From NCBI GenBank assembly GCA_002368355.1, contig AP018281.1, forward strand, positions 2,542,001 through 2,606,000: a stretch of DNA of 64,000 nucleotides, read 5' to 3'. A program made the position numbers and the translations under genes. This DNA is from Chondrocystis sp. NIES-4102 (GTDB lineage: Bacteria > Cyanobacteriota > Cyanobacteriia > Cyanobacteriales > Xenococcaceae). Of the stretch, positions 8,724 to 19,400 are shown piece by piece (within the stretch, counting starts at the first letter, position 1; each line of letters opens with the position of its first letter). The notes below the pieces were generated by a model. The model was not told where the DNA came from, did no database searches, and worked only from the letters and a program-made list of their open reading frames with translations.

Positions 8724-9057
8724 CAAATAGCTAGCTTGTGATAATTAAACCTATCGACTTGTTTGTTTAAACAAAATAAAAATTAAATTTGCTCTTAGAT
8801 GATCATCTATATCTCAATTTGGGAATCATAAAATCATGCCCTATTAAGTTATCAAATAACCTCCAAAGAAAGCTTATGTAAAACAATAGCAGTTTTGAAT
8901 ACCAAATTCTTCCTTTATGCAGTTGGGTTAAACCACACTTAATCATAAAAATTGAAAACTGCTTCAAATAACCAACAATGGCGTAGATTCTACTGCAATT
9001 ATCCCAGAAATCGCACCCCGTTTAGAGTCCTATTTTTTTTATCTATCTCTAGTCCCC
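8724..9057. other. Gene-free leader between VanZ-like gene and glycosyltransferase
   Basis: These 334 bases separate divergent genes and should hold both promoters. A perfect 14-bp palindrome TTTGTTTAAACAAA lies at 8762-8775, about 40 bp upstream of the VanZ-like start, and could be an operator. Nothing else is recognised. Confidence 0.4.
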
Positions 9058-10074
9058 ATGAACCCTCTAGTTAGTATCCTGATCCCTTGCTTCAATGGTG
9101 AACATTGGATCGAACAAGCTATTAAATGCGCACTTAAGCAAACCTATGACCACATTGAGATTATAGTCTTAGATGATGGTTCGAGCGATAATAGTTTAGA
9201 AATCGTAAAAAGCTTTGGTAAACATATCAGTTGGTACACCAGCACTCATCGCGGACTTAATTATACTCGCAATCATCTATTAGATTTGAGTCGAGGTGAA
9301 TGGTTGCAATATTTGGATGCTGATAATTATTTATTGCCCAATAAAATAACTAAACAAACCAGATTTGTATTAGAAAATCCTGATACTGATCTAGTTTACA
9401 GTCCGAGTATTTTACAAGCTTATAACTATCTAGTTGAGGCAGCATTAAAAAATAGAGAAGATCAAGCAATAATTAATGCACATCAAACCCTTAACCTCGA
9501 CTCTCCCAATACAATCACCCAGGAAGTTTTACCTATTCCCCAACCTCATGATCCCTGGATTTTGTTAGCCAGATGGTATTTACCACCAATAGCAAGTTGT
9601 CTTTTGCGCAAACAAGCCATTATTGATGTGGGTGGTTGGAAAGAAGAGCAATCTTATTGTCAGGAATATGAGTTATATTTACGTTTATTAAAAGCTAATA
9701 AACAGTTTAATTATTGCAATGAAGCAGGTTTAATAGAAAGACAAAATAATCAGCTTCAAATTGAGCAAGGAAAGACTTATCAGCAGCAACTAGAAATTAT
9801 TGATAATCTTGAACAATATTTACTCAATACCAACCAATTAAATCAAATTCGGCAAACGGCAATTAATCAGGCTAGATTTGAATTTGCCAGGATGATCTGG
9901 TTAATTAATAAACAGTGGTCTAAAAATATTATTAACCAAATTCATCAAACACAAAATAGTTTCATTCCCTCCAATAATTGTGTCTCAAAAATTTATCGTT
10001 TAATGTACCAAACTTTAGGATTTAATCTGGCGGAAAATCTGGCTCATTTTAAACGTCCATTGGTTGTTAATTAG
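9058..10074 (+). CDS. Glycosyltransferase family 2
   Basis: The 338-residue protein begins MNPLVSILIPCFNG and continues ALKQTYDHIEIIVLDDGSSDNS, the nucleotide-sugar binding half of a GT-A (GT2) fold. A metal-binding LDADN motif lies near residue 94 and a later W/E-rich acceptor region includes YCQEYELYLRLL. It transfers a sugar from a nucleotide donor to a glycan or lipid acceptor that cannot be named from sequence. No membrane span is seen. It precedes a GT4 enzyme by 65 bp on the same strand, so both probably build the same surface polysaccharide. Confidence 0.9.
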   Translation: MNPLVSILIPCFNGEHWIEQAIKCALKQTYDHIEIIVLDDGSSDNSLEIVKSFGKHISWYTSTHRGLNYTRNHLLDLSRGEWLQYLDADNYLLPNKITKQTRFVLENPDTDLVYSPSILQAYNYLVEAALKNREDQAIINAHQTLNLDSPNTITQEVLPIPQPHDPWILLARWYLPPIASCLLRKQAIIDVGGWKEEQSYCQEYELYLRLLKANKQFNYCNEAGLIERQNNQLQIEQGKTYQQQLEIIDNLEQYLLNTNQLNQIRQTAINQARFEFARMIWLINKQWSKNIINQIHQTQNSFIPSNNCVSKIYRLMYQTLGFNLAENLAHFKRPLVVN

Positions 10075-10139
10075 TTGGAAAGCTAAAAAATATCATACCT
10101 GCCATTACTAAAACAAGTAGACTTTAAATAAAAAATATA

Positions 10140-11417
10140 ATGTCAAAACAACTTAATAATTGGATTTGTTGCCAGATAGGAAATACACAGGATTATCAAA
10201 TAGCTAAAGCTTTACATAGTAACAAAAGACTAAAATACTTAATTACCGATGCCTGGTTATCTTACTTCTCCCCCTTTAATTTCTTGCCCAAAATATTATT
10301 AAACACATCTAGATCTCTAGAACATCCAGAATTAAGCAGAGCAAAAATAAAAGCTTTCAACGATCCATTACTCATTTGGGAAATATCCCAAAAATTCGAT
10401 AATATTCGAGGCTGGGAATACAAAACTACTCGTAGCAGTTGGTGGCAAGCACAGGTAATAAAAATATTAAGTAAAACCAAATTTAGCGAGCCAAATATCA
10501 CTTTATATGCTCAAAGTTATGCAGCTTCGGAATTATTTAAATATGCCAAACATCGAGGCTGGAAAACCGTATTAGGACAAACAGATCCAGGTATTATAGA
10601 GGAAAAACTATTAATAAAAGAAAGTCAAATTTATCCCCAATATCATAATGCAGTATCAGTAGCCCCCTTAGACTATTGGCAAAAGTGGCGAGAAGAATGT
10701 ACCTTAGCTGATCAAATTATTGTTAATTCAGCTTGGTCAGCCCAGGCTCTTATACAAACTGGGGTTGCTAGTGATAAAATTAAGATTATTCCCTTAGCAT
10801 ATCAAGCAACAGCTAAAAATAAGGATTTTAACCGAACCTATCCTCAAAACTTTTCTCAGCAGCGTCCTCTAAAAGTTGCATTTGTTGCCGATGTAATCTT
10901 ACGTCATGGTGTGGCTGCTATCTTTGAAGCGATGGAATTACTAACTAATAAACCCATTGAATTATGGATGGTGGGAAAAATAGGAATTAAAATACCCAAA
11001 GCCCTGAAAAAAAATCCCAAAATAAAATGGTTTAATACAACCCATCCCCACAAAATAAAGCAATATTATCAACAAGCAGATGTCTTATTATTCCCAAGTT
11101 TATCTGATAATTTCGGCATCAATCAATTACAAGCCCAAGAATGGCAATTGCCAATAATTAGTTCAAAACATTGTGCCAATGTAGTAAAAGATAAAATCAA
11201 TGGACTAATCTTACCAGAAGTAAGCGCAATGGCGATCGCAGATGCTTTAAGTTTTTGCCAAACTCATCCTCAACAATTAACTGCTTTTGCACAGGCTTCC
11301 CAACAGACACTAATAGATTTCGAGCGGAAGCTGGTGGCGGAAAAACTGGGGATTTTAAATTATCCTGAATATTCACAAAAATCTTTGATTCATTATCAAT
11401 TAGGTAGTGGGGGTTGA
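10140..11417 (+). CDS. Glycosyltransferase family 4
   Basis: The 425-residue product has a GT-B C-terminal Rossmann half: LKVAFVADVILRHGV, MVGKIG, YYQQADVLLFPSLSDNFGI and the LQAQEWQLPIISS segment. The FPSLSDNFG stretch carries the usual donor-binding region, with Asp in place of the more common Glu of the GT4 EX7E pattern. The N-terminal half is divergent (WICCQIGNTQDYQIAKAL). It follows a GT2 enzyme and likely acts with it on an exported polysaccharide. The last codons run into the repeat array that fills the downstream gap, so the extreme C-terminus may have been altered by that array. Confidence 0.85.
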   Translation: MSKQLNNWICCQIGNTQDYQIAKALHSNKRLKYLITDAWLSYFSPFNFLPKILLNTSRSLEHPELSRAKIKAFNDPLLIWEISQKFDNIRGWEYKTTRSSWWQAQVIKILSKTKFSEPNITLYAQSYAASELFKYAKHRGWKTVLGQTDPGIIEEKLLIKESQIYPQYHNAVSVAPLDYWQKWREECTLADQIIVNSAWSAQALIQTGVASDKIKIIPLAYQATAKNKDFNRTYPQNFSQQRPLKVAFVADVILRHGVAAIFEAMELLTNKPIELWMVGKIGIKIPKALKKNPKIKWFNTTHPHKIKQYYQQADVLLFPSLSDNFGINQLQAQEWQLPIISSKHCANVVKDKINGLILPEVSAMAIADALSFCQTHPQQLTAFAQASQQTLIDFERKLVAEKLGILNYPEYSQKSLIHYQLGSGG

Positions 11418-11612
11418 GATTGTTGGGTAGGAGGTAGTAGGTAGGAGGTAGCCCTAAAGGATAAGCTATGTCTACGACAGCTACGCAACCGCAAATCCCA
11501 CAAGGGGACAATGTGGGTAGTAGGTAGTAGGTAATAGTCAAAAGGTAAGAAGCTAAAAGCTAAAAGCATCCCTCGCACGGGTTAACTGCGCGTCAAAGCT
11601 AAGAAGCTAAAA
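11405..11612. repeat. Intergenic heptamer/AGCTAAAAGCTAA repeat array
   Basis: GGTAGGAGGTAGTAGGTAG units are followed by a block ATCCCACAAGGGGACAAT (11498-11515), more GTAGTAGGTAGTAGG, then AGAAGCTAAAAGCTAAAAGC. The ATCCCACAAGGGGACAAT block recurs as its reverse complement at about 28189-28206. These resemble the short tandem heptamer repeats known from cyanobacterial intergenic DNA. Confidence 0.75.
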
Positions 11613-11717
11613 GAATCAATAATTCTTATTTATCGTGCAATGTTGAACAATAATTTGTTAAATACCAATTAGCTGATTACAATGCGGTAAACTAAATGAT
11701 TTTTATGGCTATCACTT

Positions 11718-13373
11718 ATGACTCAGATTATGACCTCATCCCTCTTATCTGTCGCCAATCTTAGAGTTGCTTATCCTCGTCAATCTCAATCACAAACAAT
11801 TTGGGCGGTGGATGATGTTTCTTTTAGTCTTCAGCCTGGTGAAAAAATGGGGTTGGTGGGGGAGTCTGGTTGTGGTAAATCCACCTTAGGAAGGGCAATT
11901 ATGCGTCTTTTACCAGAAGGTAGCCAAGTGGAAGGAAAGGCAATTTTTAAAGATAAATCAGTTTTTGAATTAAATAAAAGCGAATTACAACAGTTACGTG
12001 GGGAAATTGTGGCGTTAGTTTTTCAAGATCCCATGACACGCCTCGACCCGTTAATGACTATTGGTGATCATTGTTTAGAAACCATTAAAGCCCATCAACC
12101 AAAGCTAAGTAAATCCGCAGCCAAGCAACTAGCCTTAGAGACATTAGCAACAGTTAAAATACCTGCAAGCCGTTGGGGACAATATCCCCATGAATTTAGT
12201 GGTGGAATGCGACAGCGTGTGGCGATCGCTCTGGCTTTATTACTTAATCCTAAGATTATTGTGGCTGATGAACCTACTACAAGTCTTGATGTTACAGTTT
12301 CGGCAGAAATTTTAAAAGAATTGACTAGATTATGTAGTGAAAGGGAAATGGCTTTATTGTTAATTTCTCATGATCTTGCAATGGTGGGGGAATATTGCGA
12401 TCGCCTGGCGGTAATGTACCAGGGTAAAATTGTCGAAACAGGGGATGTTAAATCAATTTTTAAATCTCCAACTCATGAATATACTAAGTCGTTATTGGAT
12501 GCAGCCCTACACCTTCAAGCGATCGATCTTAATCCACCCCTAGCCATTAATCACACGCAAACACCTATTCTACAAGTCAAGAATCTTCAACAGCACTTTA
12601 CCCTAGAAACCAATTTCATCCAGCAGTTGTTTTCGCCCAATAAAGCCTCTGTAATTAAAGCTGTAGATGATGTAAGTTTTGAATTGTATCCTGGGGAAAT
12701 ATTAGGACTGGTGGGAGAATCTGGATGTGGTAAAAGTACCCTCTCAAGGACTATTTTACAGTTGCTTAAACCTACTGGAGGTAGTGTTACCTTGGGTGGA
12801 CAGGATCTAACTAGTCTTTCCCCTCAAGCAATGCGTAGTCAACGGCGACAGCTACAAATGGTTTTCCAAGATCCACGCGCCTGTCTTAATCCTTTAATGA
12901 CTATCGGCGATAGTATTGCAGATCCACTATTTATCCATCAATTAGCTACTGTTAGCGAAGCCAAACAACAGGTAAATCTAATGTTGGAAAAAGTTGGTTT
13001 AACACCGACTACGGACTATTATCAACGCTATCCCCAAGAATTATCTGGTGGACAACAACAACGGGTAGCGATCGCTAGAGCCTTAATTACTAAACCTAAA
13101 ATAATTATCTGTGATGAGCCTGTCAGTATGTTAGATGCTACTGTGCAAACTCAAGTATTGGAACTAATGTTGGCATTAAAAGCCGAATTTGACCTAACTT
13201 ACCTATTTATCACCCACGATCTCTGGGTAGCCAGATTCTTTTGCGATCGCATTGCGGTAATGAATGGCGGTAAAATTGTCGAAATTGACACCACTGAAAA
13301 GATCTTTACCCAAGCCCAACATCCCTATACTCAAAAGTTACTCGCTGCTGCACCTTTATTAACCAACAACTAG
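11718..13373 (+). CDS. ABC transporter ATPase with two fused nucleotide-binding domains (peptide/nickel type)
   Basis: The 551-residue protein contains two complete ABC ATPase domains, about 9-265 and 290-545. Each has a Walker A GESGCGKST, a Q-loop in FQDPM/FQDPR, a signature (FSGGMRQR and LSGGQQQR) and a Walker B followed by DE. Each ends with the C-terminal region typical of the DppD/DppF (OppD/OppF) family, including the HPYT/HEYT segment. Such fused ATPases energise import of peptides or similar solutes. No permease or binding protein is nearby, so partners must be encoded elsewhere. The crcB gene begins one base after its stop. Confidence 0.9.
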   Translation: MTQIMTSSLLSVANLRVAYPRQSQSQTIWAVDDVSFSLQPGEKMGLVGESGCGKSTLGRAIMRLLPEGSQVEGKAIFKDKSVFELNKSELQQLRGEIVALVFQDPMTRLDPLMTIGDHCLETIKAHQPKLSKSAAKQLALETLATVKIPASRWGQYPHEFSGGMRQRVAIALALLLNPKIIVADEPTTSLDVTVSAEILKELTRLCSEREMALLLISHDLAMVGEYCDRLAVMYQGKIVETGDVKSIFKSPTHEYTKSLLDAALHLQAIDLNPPLAINHTQTPILQVKNLQQHFTLETNFIQQLFSPNKASVIKAVDDVSFELYPGEILGLVGESGCGKSTLSRTILQLLKPTGGSVTLGGQDLTSLSPQAMRSQRRQLQMVFQDPRACLNPLMTIGDSIADPLFIHQLATVSEAKQQVNLMLEKVGLTPTTDYYQRYPQELSGGQQQRVAIARALITKPKIIICDEPVSMLDATVQTQVLELMLALKAEFDLTYLFITHDLWVARFFCDRIAVMNGGKIVEIDTTEKIFTQAQHPYTQKLLAAAPLLTNN

Positions 13374-13374
13374 A

Positions 13375-13788
13375 ATGATTCCAACCCTTTCAATTCGTAA
13401 TCCAATTGCTGTTAGCTTAGGAGCGATCGCTGGGGCTTTATGTCGCTATTATTTAAATTTATGGTTACCCCAAATTTTTGGTACAGGGTTTCCCTATGCA
13501 ACTTTACTAGTTAATTTAACTGGCTCATTTACCATCGGCGTTATTTCTACCCTGGCTATTCAACAAGTTGGCTTTATTACCCCAGAAATAATTTTATTAC
13601 TTGTAGTAGGTTTTCTCGGTTCTTATACTACCTTTTCTAGTTACGAACTCGATAGTTTAAACCTCTGGCGTGGTAGTGGTTGGCAAATCGCTTTTTTCTA
13701 TTGGTTTGGTAGTGCAGTTGGGGGTTTTTTTAGTCTTTATTTAGGAATTTTATTAGCTAAATTTTTTATTAATGCTCACCATAGCTGA
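13375..13788 (+). CDS. crcB: Fluoride ion channel CrcB/Fluc
   Basis: The 137-residue membrane protein has four hydrophobic segments and family signatures: GAIAGALCRYYL near the N-terminus, LLVNLTGSFTIG in the second span and GFLGSYTTFSSYELD in the third. The Asn-x-x-Gly-Ser and Gly-x-Tyr-Thr-Thr-Phe-Ser motifs line the fluoride pore and the central sodium site. It exports fluoride as an antiparallel homodimer. It starts one base after the stop of the double ABC ATPase, suggesting co-transcription. No fluoride riboswitch is evident in the short space available. Confidence 0.93.
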   Translation: MIPTLSIRNPIAVSLGAIAGALCRYYLNLWLPQIFGTGFPYATLLVNLTGSFTIGVISTLAIQQVGFITPEIILLLVVGFLGSYTTFSSYELDSLNLWRGSGWQIAFFYWFGSAVGGFFSLYLGILLAKFFINAHHS

Positions 13789-13799
13789 AAATAAATTTG

Positions 13800-14095
13800 T
13801 TAGGAGGTAGTAGGGGTTGAGGTAGGAGGTAGTAGGTAGTAGGTAATGAGGGTTGAGGTAGTCGCGTTATTGACAATTGACAATTGATAGTTAATTTGGT
13901 CGTTTGACCTCTTGCCTATGACTGCAGGGGTAATTATCAATTATCCATTCTTAATTATCAATTAATAGCTATGCTAAAAGCTAAGAAGCTAAAAACTATC
14001 CTAAGTCCCTTGGTATAACCACTACTTACCCCCATTGCGGTTAAATCAAAGCTAGAAACTGTAAGCTATAAGCTAATAGGTTATCAACGTTGCTA
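13800..14095. repeat. Intergenic repeat array
   Basis: The gap starts with TAGGAGGTAGTAGG heptamer-type repeats. It continues with TTGACAATTGACAATTGA and ATTATCAATTATCC/ATTATCAATTAA units, and ends with AAAAGCTAAGAAGCTAAAAA and GCTATAAGCTAAT. No coding frame is supported. The same three unit types recur in other gaps of the window. Confidence 0.75.
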
Positions 14096-14105
14096 TTGCT
14101 CAATT

Positions 14106-15023
14106 TTGAATAAATACGGTTTTGCTATTGTATATCATCCCGATTACGTCGCCCCCTTACCTGATGTTCATCGGTTTCCCATGCCTAAGTTTAAAATACT
14201 AAGGGATTTACTGCTTAAGGATGGAGTGGTTGAGGAGAAACAAATTTACCAACCAGAATTACCAAATTTAGATTTAATAAAACTAGTACATACACCCGAA
14301 TATGTTCAAGCCTACTGTGAGGGAACATTAGACCCCAAAGCCCAACGACGTATAGGTTTACCTTGGAGTCCTGCTTTAGTTAATCGTACCTGTATTGCGG
14401 TTGGGGGAACAATCCTCACAGCCAAACTTGCTTTAGAACTTGGTTGTGCTTGTAATACCGCAGGGGGAACACATCACGCTTTTCCCAGTTATGGTTCAGG
14501 ATTTTGTATTTTTAATGATTTAGCGATCGCAGCCAGAGTTTTACAACATCAAGGTAAGGTAAAAAAAATTTTAATTATCGACCTGGATGTTCATCAAGGA
14601 GATGGTACAGCCTACATCTTTCAAAAGGATGATAGTGTATTTACTTTCTCGATGCACTGTGAAGCCAATTTCCCAGGAAGGAAACAACAGAGTGATTTAG
14701 ATGTTCCCTTACCCATAGGTTTAGATGATGATGGTTATTTACAGATTTTAGCCAGCCATTTATCCGACCTATTGACCCAAGTAAACCCAGATCTAGTGCT
14801 ATTTGATGCAGGAGTTGATACCCACGTCGGCGATCGCTTGGGCAAACTTTCTTTAACGGACTGGGGTATATACCGTCGAGAACGAATGGTTTTGAGTACC
14901 TGTAAAGCTGCTGGATATCCTGTAGCTTGCGTTATTGGTGGCGGTTACAGTCAAAATATGTCTGCTTTGGTTTACCGCCATTCTCTACTACATCGAGCAG
15001 CTAAAGAGGTTTTTGAGCATTAA
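14106..15023 (+). CDS. Histone deacetylase/acetylpolyamine amidohydrolase family protein
   Basis: The 305-residue protein keeps the full zinc deacylase site: tandem His H123-H124 in GTHHAF, the ligands D161 and H163 in DLDVHQGDG, D243 in VGDRLG, and Y281 in GGGYSQN. It therefore probably removes acetyl or other acyl groups from lysine or small amines; bacterial members often act on acetylpolyamines or acetoin-pathway targets and the substrate is not deducible. The reading frame starts at TTG 14106 with no clear ribosome site; homologues begin at this point of the fold (YGFAIVYHPDY). It stands alone, after a repeat array. Confidence 0.88.
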   Translation: MNKYGFAIVYHPDYVAPLPDVHRFPMPKFKILRDLLLKDGVVEEKQIYQPELPNLDLIKLVHTPEYVQAYCEGTLDPKAQRRIGLPWSPALVNRTCIAVGGTILTAKLALELGCACNTAGGTHHAFPSYGSGFCIFNDLAIAARVLQHQGKVKKILIIDLDVHQGDGTAYIFQKDDSVFTFSMHCEANFPGRKQQSDLDVPLPIGLDDDGYLQILASHLSDLLTQVNPDLVLFDAGVDTHVGDRLGKLSLTDWGIYRRERMVLSTCKAAGYPVACVIGGGYSQNMSALVYRHSLLHRAAKEVFEH

Positions 15024-15115
15024 CTGAGATATTGCACGCGCCTATAATTAGACGGAATAATAAGGGCGATGATGATCAATTTATTGTCCTTTCCTGTGAT
15101 TATACAAGTCAGCAA

Positions 15116-16306
15116 CTATAAAGAATAAATTCGCCCATCAATCAATAGCCTAGTAATGCCTTTTTCCTGCAGATATTGGGATGTTTTCTGTAGCATCCGA
15201 CCATCTGGAACTTTAATCACTCGCTCCCGACGATGGGAAAAGCGTTTAGCAATACGATGATTATCAAATACAGGTAGGGTTTTTTGTTTAACTTCCGTTT
15301 GGGGAATTGATCCTAGATCAGCAAAATCAGCCAGAGGTTTAACAATTAACTCCGCACTGCGATCGATGACTAAATAGCAAGTTCTAGGAAAAGAGGCTTG
15401 AGACAAGGGAAGAATTGGAACATTGCTTAAGTTAGAGGTTTTACCAGAGTAGTTAATTAGTTCTTGACGAGCAGCATCCCAATCATCATCATCGTCCTCA
15501 TCGTCATCGTCCTCATCGTCGTCGTCTTCGTCATCCTCTTCATCATTAATATCTTCTAGATCTTCTCCCAACATCTCCTTGAGAGTAATCATATCAACTT
15601 GGTTACGCACGTCTTCTTCTTCCAGATTAACTCGCTCTGTTTTTAAGACTAAGCGATTGCTTTTGCTGGGAATTACAAGTTTTTGTGGCTCAGTGGCGGA
15701 GGAATCTGGTTCTATGTTAGTGCTGGGTGCTTCTTCTTCTGGTACTTCTTCTTGTCTATCTTCATTAATAGCAGTATCAATAAAATCAGAATTTTCTATA
15801 TTGGTGCTAGATGCTGTTACCAATTCATCCTCAATACTACTAGTACTACTAATAATTGGTACTTCTGAGGTTGTGCTAGGTGCTGTTATCAATTGATCTT
15901 CCCCACCCTCAACGGTAGAACGGCTACTACGACGACGACGGCGACCTATGGGGGCTGGTTTTTCGCTTTCGGTGGATACAGTATCGGTAGTTTCAGACAA
16001 TAGATCAGCAGCAATAGGGATATTCTCGGCTACTACTTCTGGTTGTTGAGAAATTGGAGGTAGTTCTTCAGCTAAACTAAAAATATCTTCACTCAGGGAT
16101 TTTTCACCTCTGGGAGTACGTGCTAAACGTTTTTGTTGGATTAAATCTTCATATTCTGTAGAAGATAACTTATTTTTAAGAAAGCGACTGATAGTAGAAC
16201 TACTCACCTCATATTGACTTGCCAACGTTGAGGTGGTGGCTTCAGAGTTACGATACAATTGTAGAATTTCTTGCTTATCGTCTTCAGTTAGTTTTCTAGG
16301 ACTCAT
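15116..16306 (-). CDS. Helix-turn-helix protein with acidic tract, conserved in cyanobacteria
   Basis: The 396-residue product begins with an HTH of the transposase/Hin type (TEDDKQEILQLYRNS, then LASQYEVSSSTISRFLKN, residues about 6-47). A low-complexity Ser/Glu/Thr linker follows, with RRRRR near 127 and an Asp/Glu tract of about 28 residues near 250-277. The C-terminal 110 residues are ordered (CYLVIDRSAELIVKP; FDNHRIAKRFSHRRERVIKVPDG; GITRLLIDGRIYSL). There is no DDE catalytic core, so it is not a transposase. It probably binds DNA and partner proteins through the acidic tract; its exact role is unknown. Confidence 0.7.
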   Translation of the reverse strand: MSPRKLTEDDKQEILQLYRNSEATTSTLASQYEVSSSTISRFLKNKLSSTEYEDLIQQKRLARTPRGEKSLSEDIFSLAEELPPISQQPEVVAENIPIAADLLSETTDTVSTESEKPAPIGRRRRRSSRSTVEGGEDQLITAPSTTSEVPIISSTSSIEDELVTASSTNIENSDFIDTAINEDRQEEVPEEEAPSTNIEPDSSATEPQKLVIPSKSNRLVLKTERVNLEEEDVRNQVDMITLKEMLGEDLEDINDEEDDEDDDDEDDDDEDDDDDWDAARQELINYSGKTSNLSNVPILPLSQASFPRTCYLVIDRSAELIVKPLADFADLGSIPQTEVKQKTLPVFDNHRIAKRFSHRRERVIKVPDGRMLQKTSQYLQEKGITRLLIDGRIYSL

Positions 16307-16415
16307 GCTTTCTTAATTAACTCGCGCTAGTTTAGCTTGGCTATTGGTGACCATATCAATTATAGAATCCTCTAAATGTTTAAATGGAATTTTTTATCTA
16401 AAAACCACTTTATAA

Positions 16416-19400
16416 TTAGAAAATTGTGCCTAAAGCTTCAAGATTACTAATGTTGGCTTTGGTTAAACCACTGACTCCCTGAATATTCATGGACTTGTAG
16501 GGTTGGTCTACTAGTAAAGTTTTAACGCATTGACCAGTAGTAAGATCCCAAAGTTTAATTGTTTCATCCTCACTACTACTAACCAAGCAAGACCCATCAG
16601 GACTAAAAGCAATGGAGTTTACCAAGGCTTGATGACCAGATAGTATTTTAATACATTTGCCACTACTAACTTGCCAGAGTTTGAGATTATGGTCTTGACT
16701 ACAACTAGCTATTAACTGACCATCGATACTATAAGCTATCACCTGGGAATGTCCTGTGCGATCGCGTAAGATTTTTTCGCATTTTCCTGTCGAAATATCC
16801 CAAATTCTAATAGTTTGATCGGCACTAGTACTAACCAGACTTTGATTATCTCTACTCCAAGCGATCGCCCAGACCCAACTAGTATGTCCATTTAAAGTTA
16901 TTAAACATTTATTGGTTTTTATATCCCACAGTTTTATTGTCTGATCGAAGGAAGCACTAGCCAGCAATTGATAGGTAGAATTAAAGCTAATTGCCCAGAT
17001 CTCAGCCAAATGTCCCTTAAGAATTTCTTTAGGTTTCCCCGTCGCCAGATCCCAAAATCTAATTGTCTGATCATCCCCTGCACTGACTAAAGTTTTACCA
17101 TCCACTCCAAATGTAATCGATCGCACTGCACCTCGATGTCCTTTTAAGGTGTTAAGACATTTCCCTGTTGGGATATCCCACAGTTTTATTGTTTGATCGT
17201 AACTTCCACTAGCTATAAGATCCTGATTATGGTTGAAAACTACCGATAATACCCAATTTGAATGTCCTTCAATAGTCTTGATAACTTTACTCGTCTGACT
17301 ATCCCACAATCTAATTTTGGCATCTTGACCACCACTTGCTAATATTTGCCCATTATGGTTGAAAGCTAGGGATAAAGCTTGATTATTATACCCCTGCCAG
17401 GTTTTAAGGCATTGAGATGTTAGAGGATTCCACAGTTTTACTGTTTGATCGTAACTCCCACTAGCTATTAAACAACCTTGAGGACTAAACGCCACTCCAT
17501 TAACTACATTTGTGTGACCAAAAAAAACTTTTAAACATTCGGCAGTATTAATATCCCATAATCTCACTGTCTGATCGATGCTACTACTAACCACCCATTC
17601 CCCCTGGGGGGCAAAAGTTACATTTAGTACTACATTTTCATGACCAAGAAAAACTTGTAAACATTCTGCAGTATTAAGATCCCAAAGTTTAATAGTGCGA
17701 TCGCTACTGGCACTTACTAACATCTGACCATCGGGACTTAATCCGAGGGAACGTATCCCAGCTTGATGTCCTGGTATAATTTTCTGGCATATCCCCGTTT
17801 TAAGATCCCAAAATCTAATAGTCTGATCTTGACTTGCGCTAATTAATTGTTGTCCATCGGAGGTAAAAATTACCGCTAAAACTTCACTCAAATGATCTGA
17901 ATAAACTTGTAGGCATTCACCTGTACTAACCTGCCACAATCTCACCTGATGATCGTCACATCCTGTAGCGAGTAATTCCCCATCGGGACTAAAGCATACC
18001 GACCAGACTTCTTGTAAATGTGCATCTAAAGTATGGAGACATTGACCAGTTGCAACATTCCAAAGTTTAACTGTACAATCGCAACTACCGCTAGCTAAGG
18101 TTTGTCCGTCGGGGGTAAAGGCTAAGGACACCACCCACCCATGATGTCCCTCAAATCTGCGTATTAATTGACCATCTACCACTCTTCGCCAGGAAATATT
18201 ACCTTTAGTATCCCCTGTGGCTAAATATTGACCATCAGGACTAAAAGCTACTGACCAAATACCGCCGAAATTTTCCGCAAAGACTGATTTTGAAAGGTCG
18301 GCATTTTGGAAGTTTACCTGATGTAATTGTAAAGTACGTAGATCTGCTTGCCATACACAGAGATTTGAGAAATCATAACCTGTAAGATCGGTTTTTAGCT
18401 GAGAGAAACAATTAATTAGATTACCTGCTGTATAGTTCGGATCGCCTTGAAATCTCAGACGTTGGGTTGTGAGAATTTCATTTAAATGTGCTGTGGTATG
18501 CTGACCAAAAGTAGCTGTAAGTCGCTTAAGAATAGGCTGAAGAATTAATCTAATTTGATTTTCTCGAATATAGTCTTTAGCAGTTGCTTTGATTAGAGCA
18601 TGAGTACGTAATAGTTGCGGTTTTTGGTTAACAAATTCTTGTATTATTTCTTCAATCAAACGACTAGTTACATATTCCATAACTACGGGTTGCTGAGTAA
18701 AACCACTAAGATTACTTTCAATCAAAGAGCGTCTTGATAGTGATTCCAAGGTTTCTAATAATTTAATTGAGGAAATTTGCCAGACTACATCTTCTTGTAA
18801 TTCTTTAATTTCGATTGGTTCACGGGCGATCGCCAGCCAATACATGATTTCTCTCTCGGTGGCTGATAGTCGATCAAACTGCTGATCAAGAATTTCCCTG
18901 ACATCACCAAATACTATTTTTTCTTGCTTGAGAAATTTAGCAATATTACCTTCAAAAAGATCTTGAATGGTAGTAGCCACAACCTTAAGAGCGAGTGGAT
19001 TCCCTGCATAGCGATCGCTCAAGAGTTTTAATTCTGGCTCTGATCCTGATAATCCTTTAATTTTACATATTTCTTGTCCTTTTTCTCGCAATCCTTCTAA
19101 CTGCATTGAGCGCACTGCTAATCTATCCCCTTCTAAGACAGCTATTTCTTTAGGTTTTTCCCGTGAGGTTAGCATCAAACAGCTTATGTGACTAGTTTGT
19201 CCTACTCGTTTAAATAGTTCACCATATTCTTCACATCCTGGTAAATAAGTTCCTACACGACCACCTTTATCTAATAGAGATTCGGCATTATCAAGCAAGA
19301 TTAAACAGCGATAGGAGCGTAAATGCTCAATTAGACGAGTAATTTTTTGTCCCACTTTTAGAGGTAAATTCGCTGCTGTTTCCTGTCCTTGGGATAAAAA

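Noticed and set aside
15579-15896. 105-codon plus-strand open frame
   Set aside because: It is the antisense of the acidic/Ser-rich linker of the HTH gene, Ser-rich by complement, with no ribosome site.
15116-16306. Transposase reading for the HTH/acidic protein
   Set aside because: The HTH resembles transposase HTHs but no DDE or other catalytic core and no terminal inverted repeats are present.
16416-18250. Regularly spaced similar DNA segments of about 126 bp that could be mistaken for a tandem or CRISPR-like repeat
   Set aside because: They are codons of the WD40 repeats in one long open frame, with degenerate sequence and 42-residue period.
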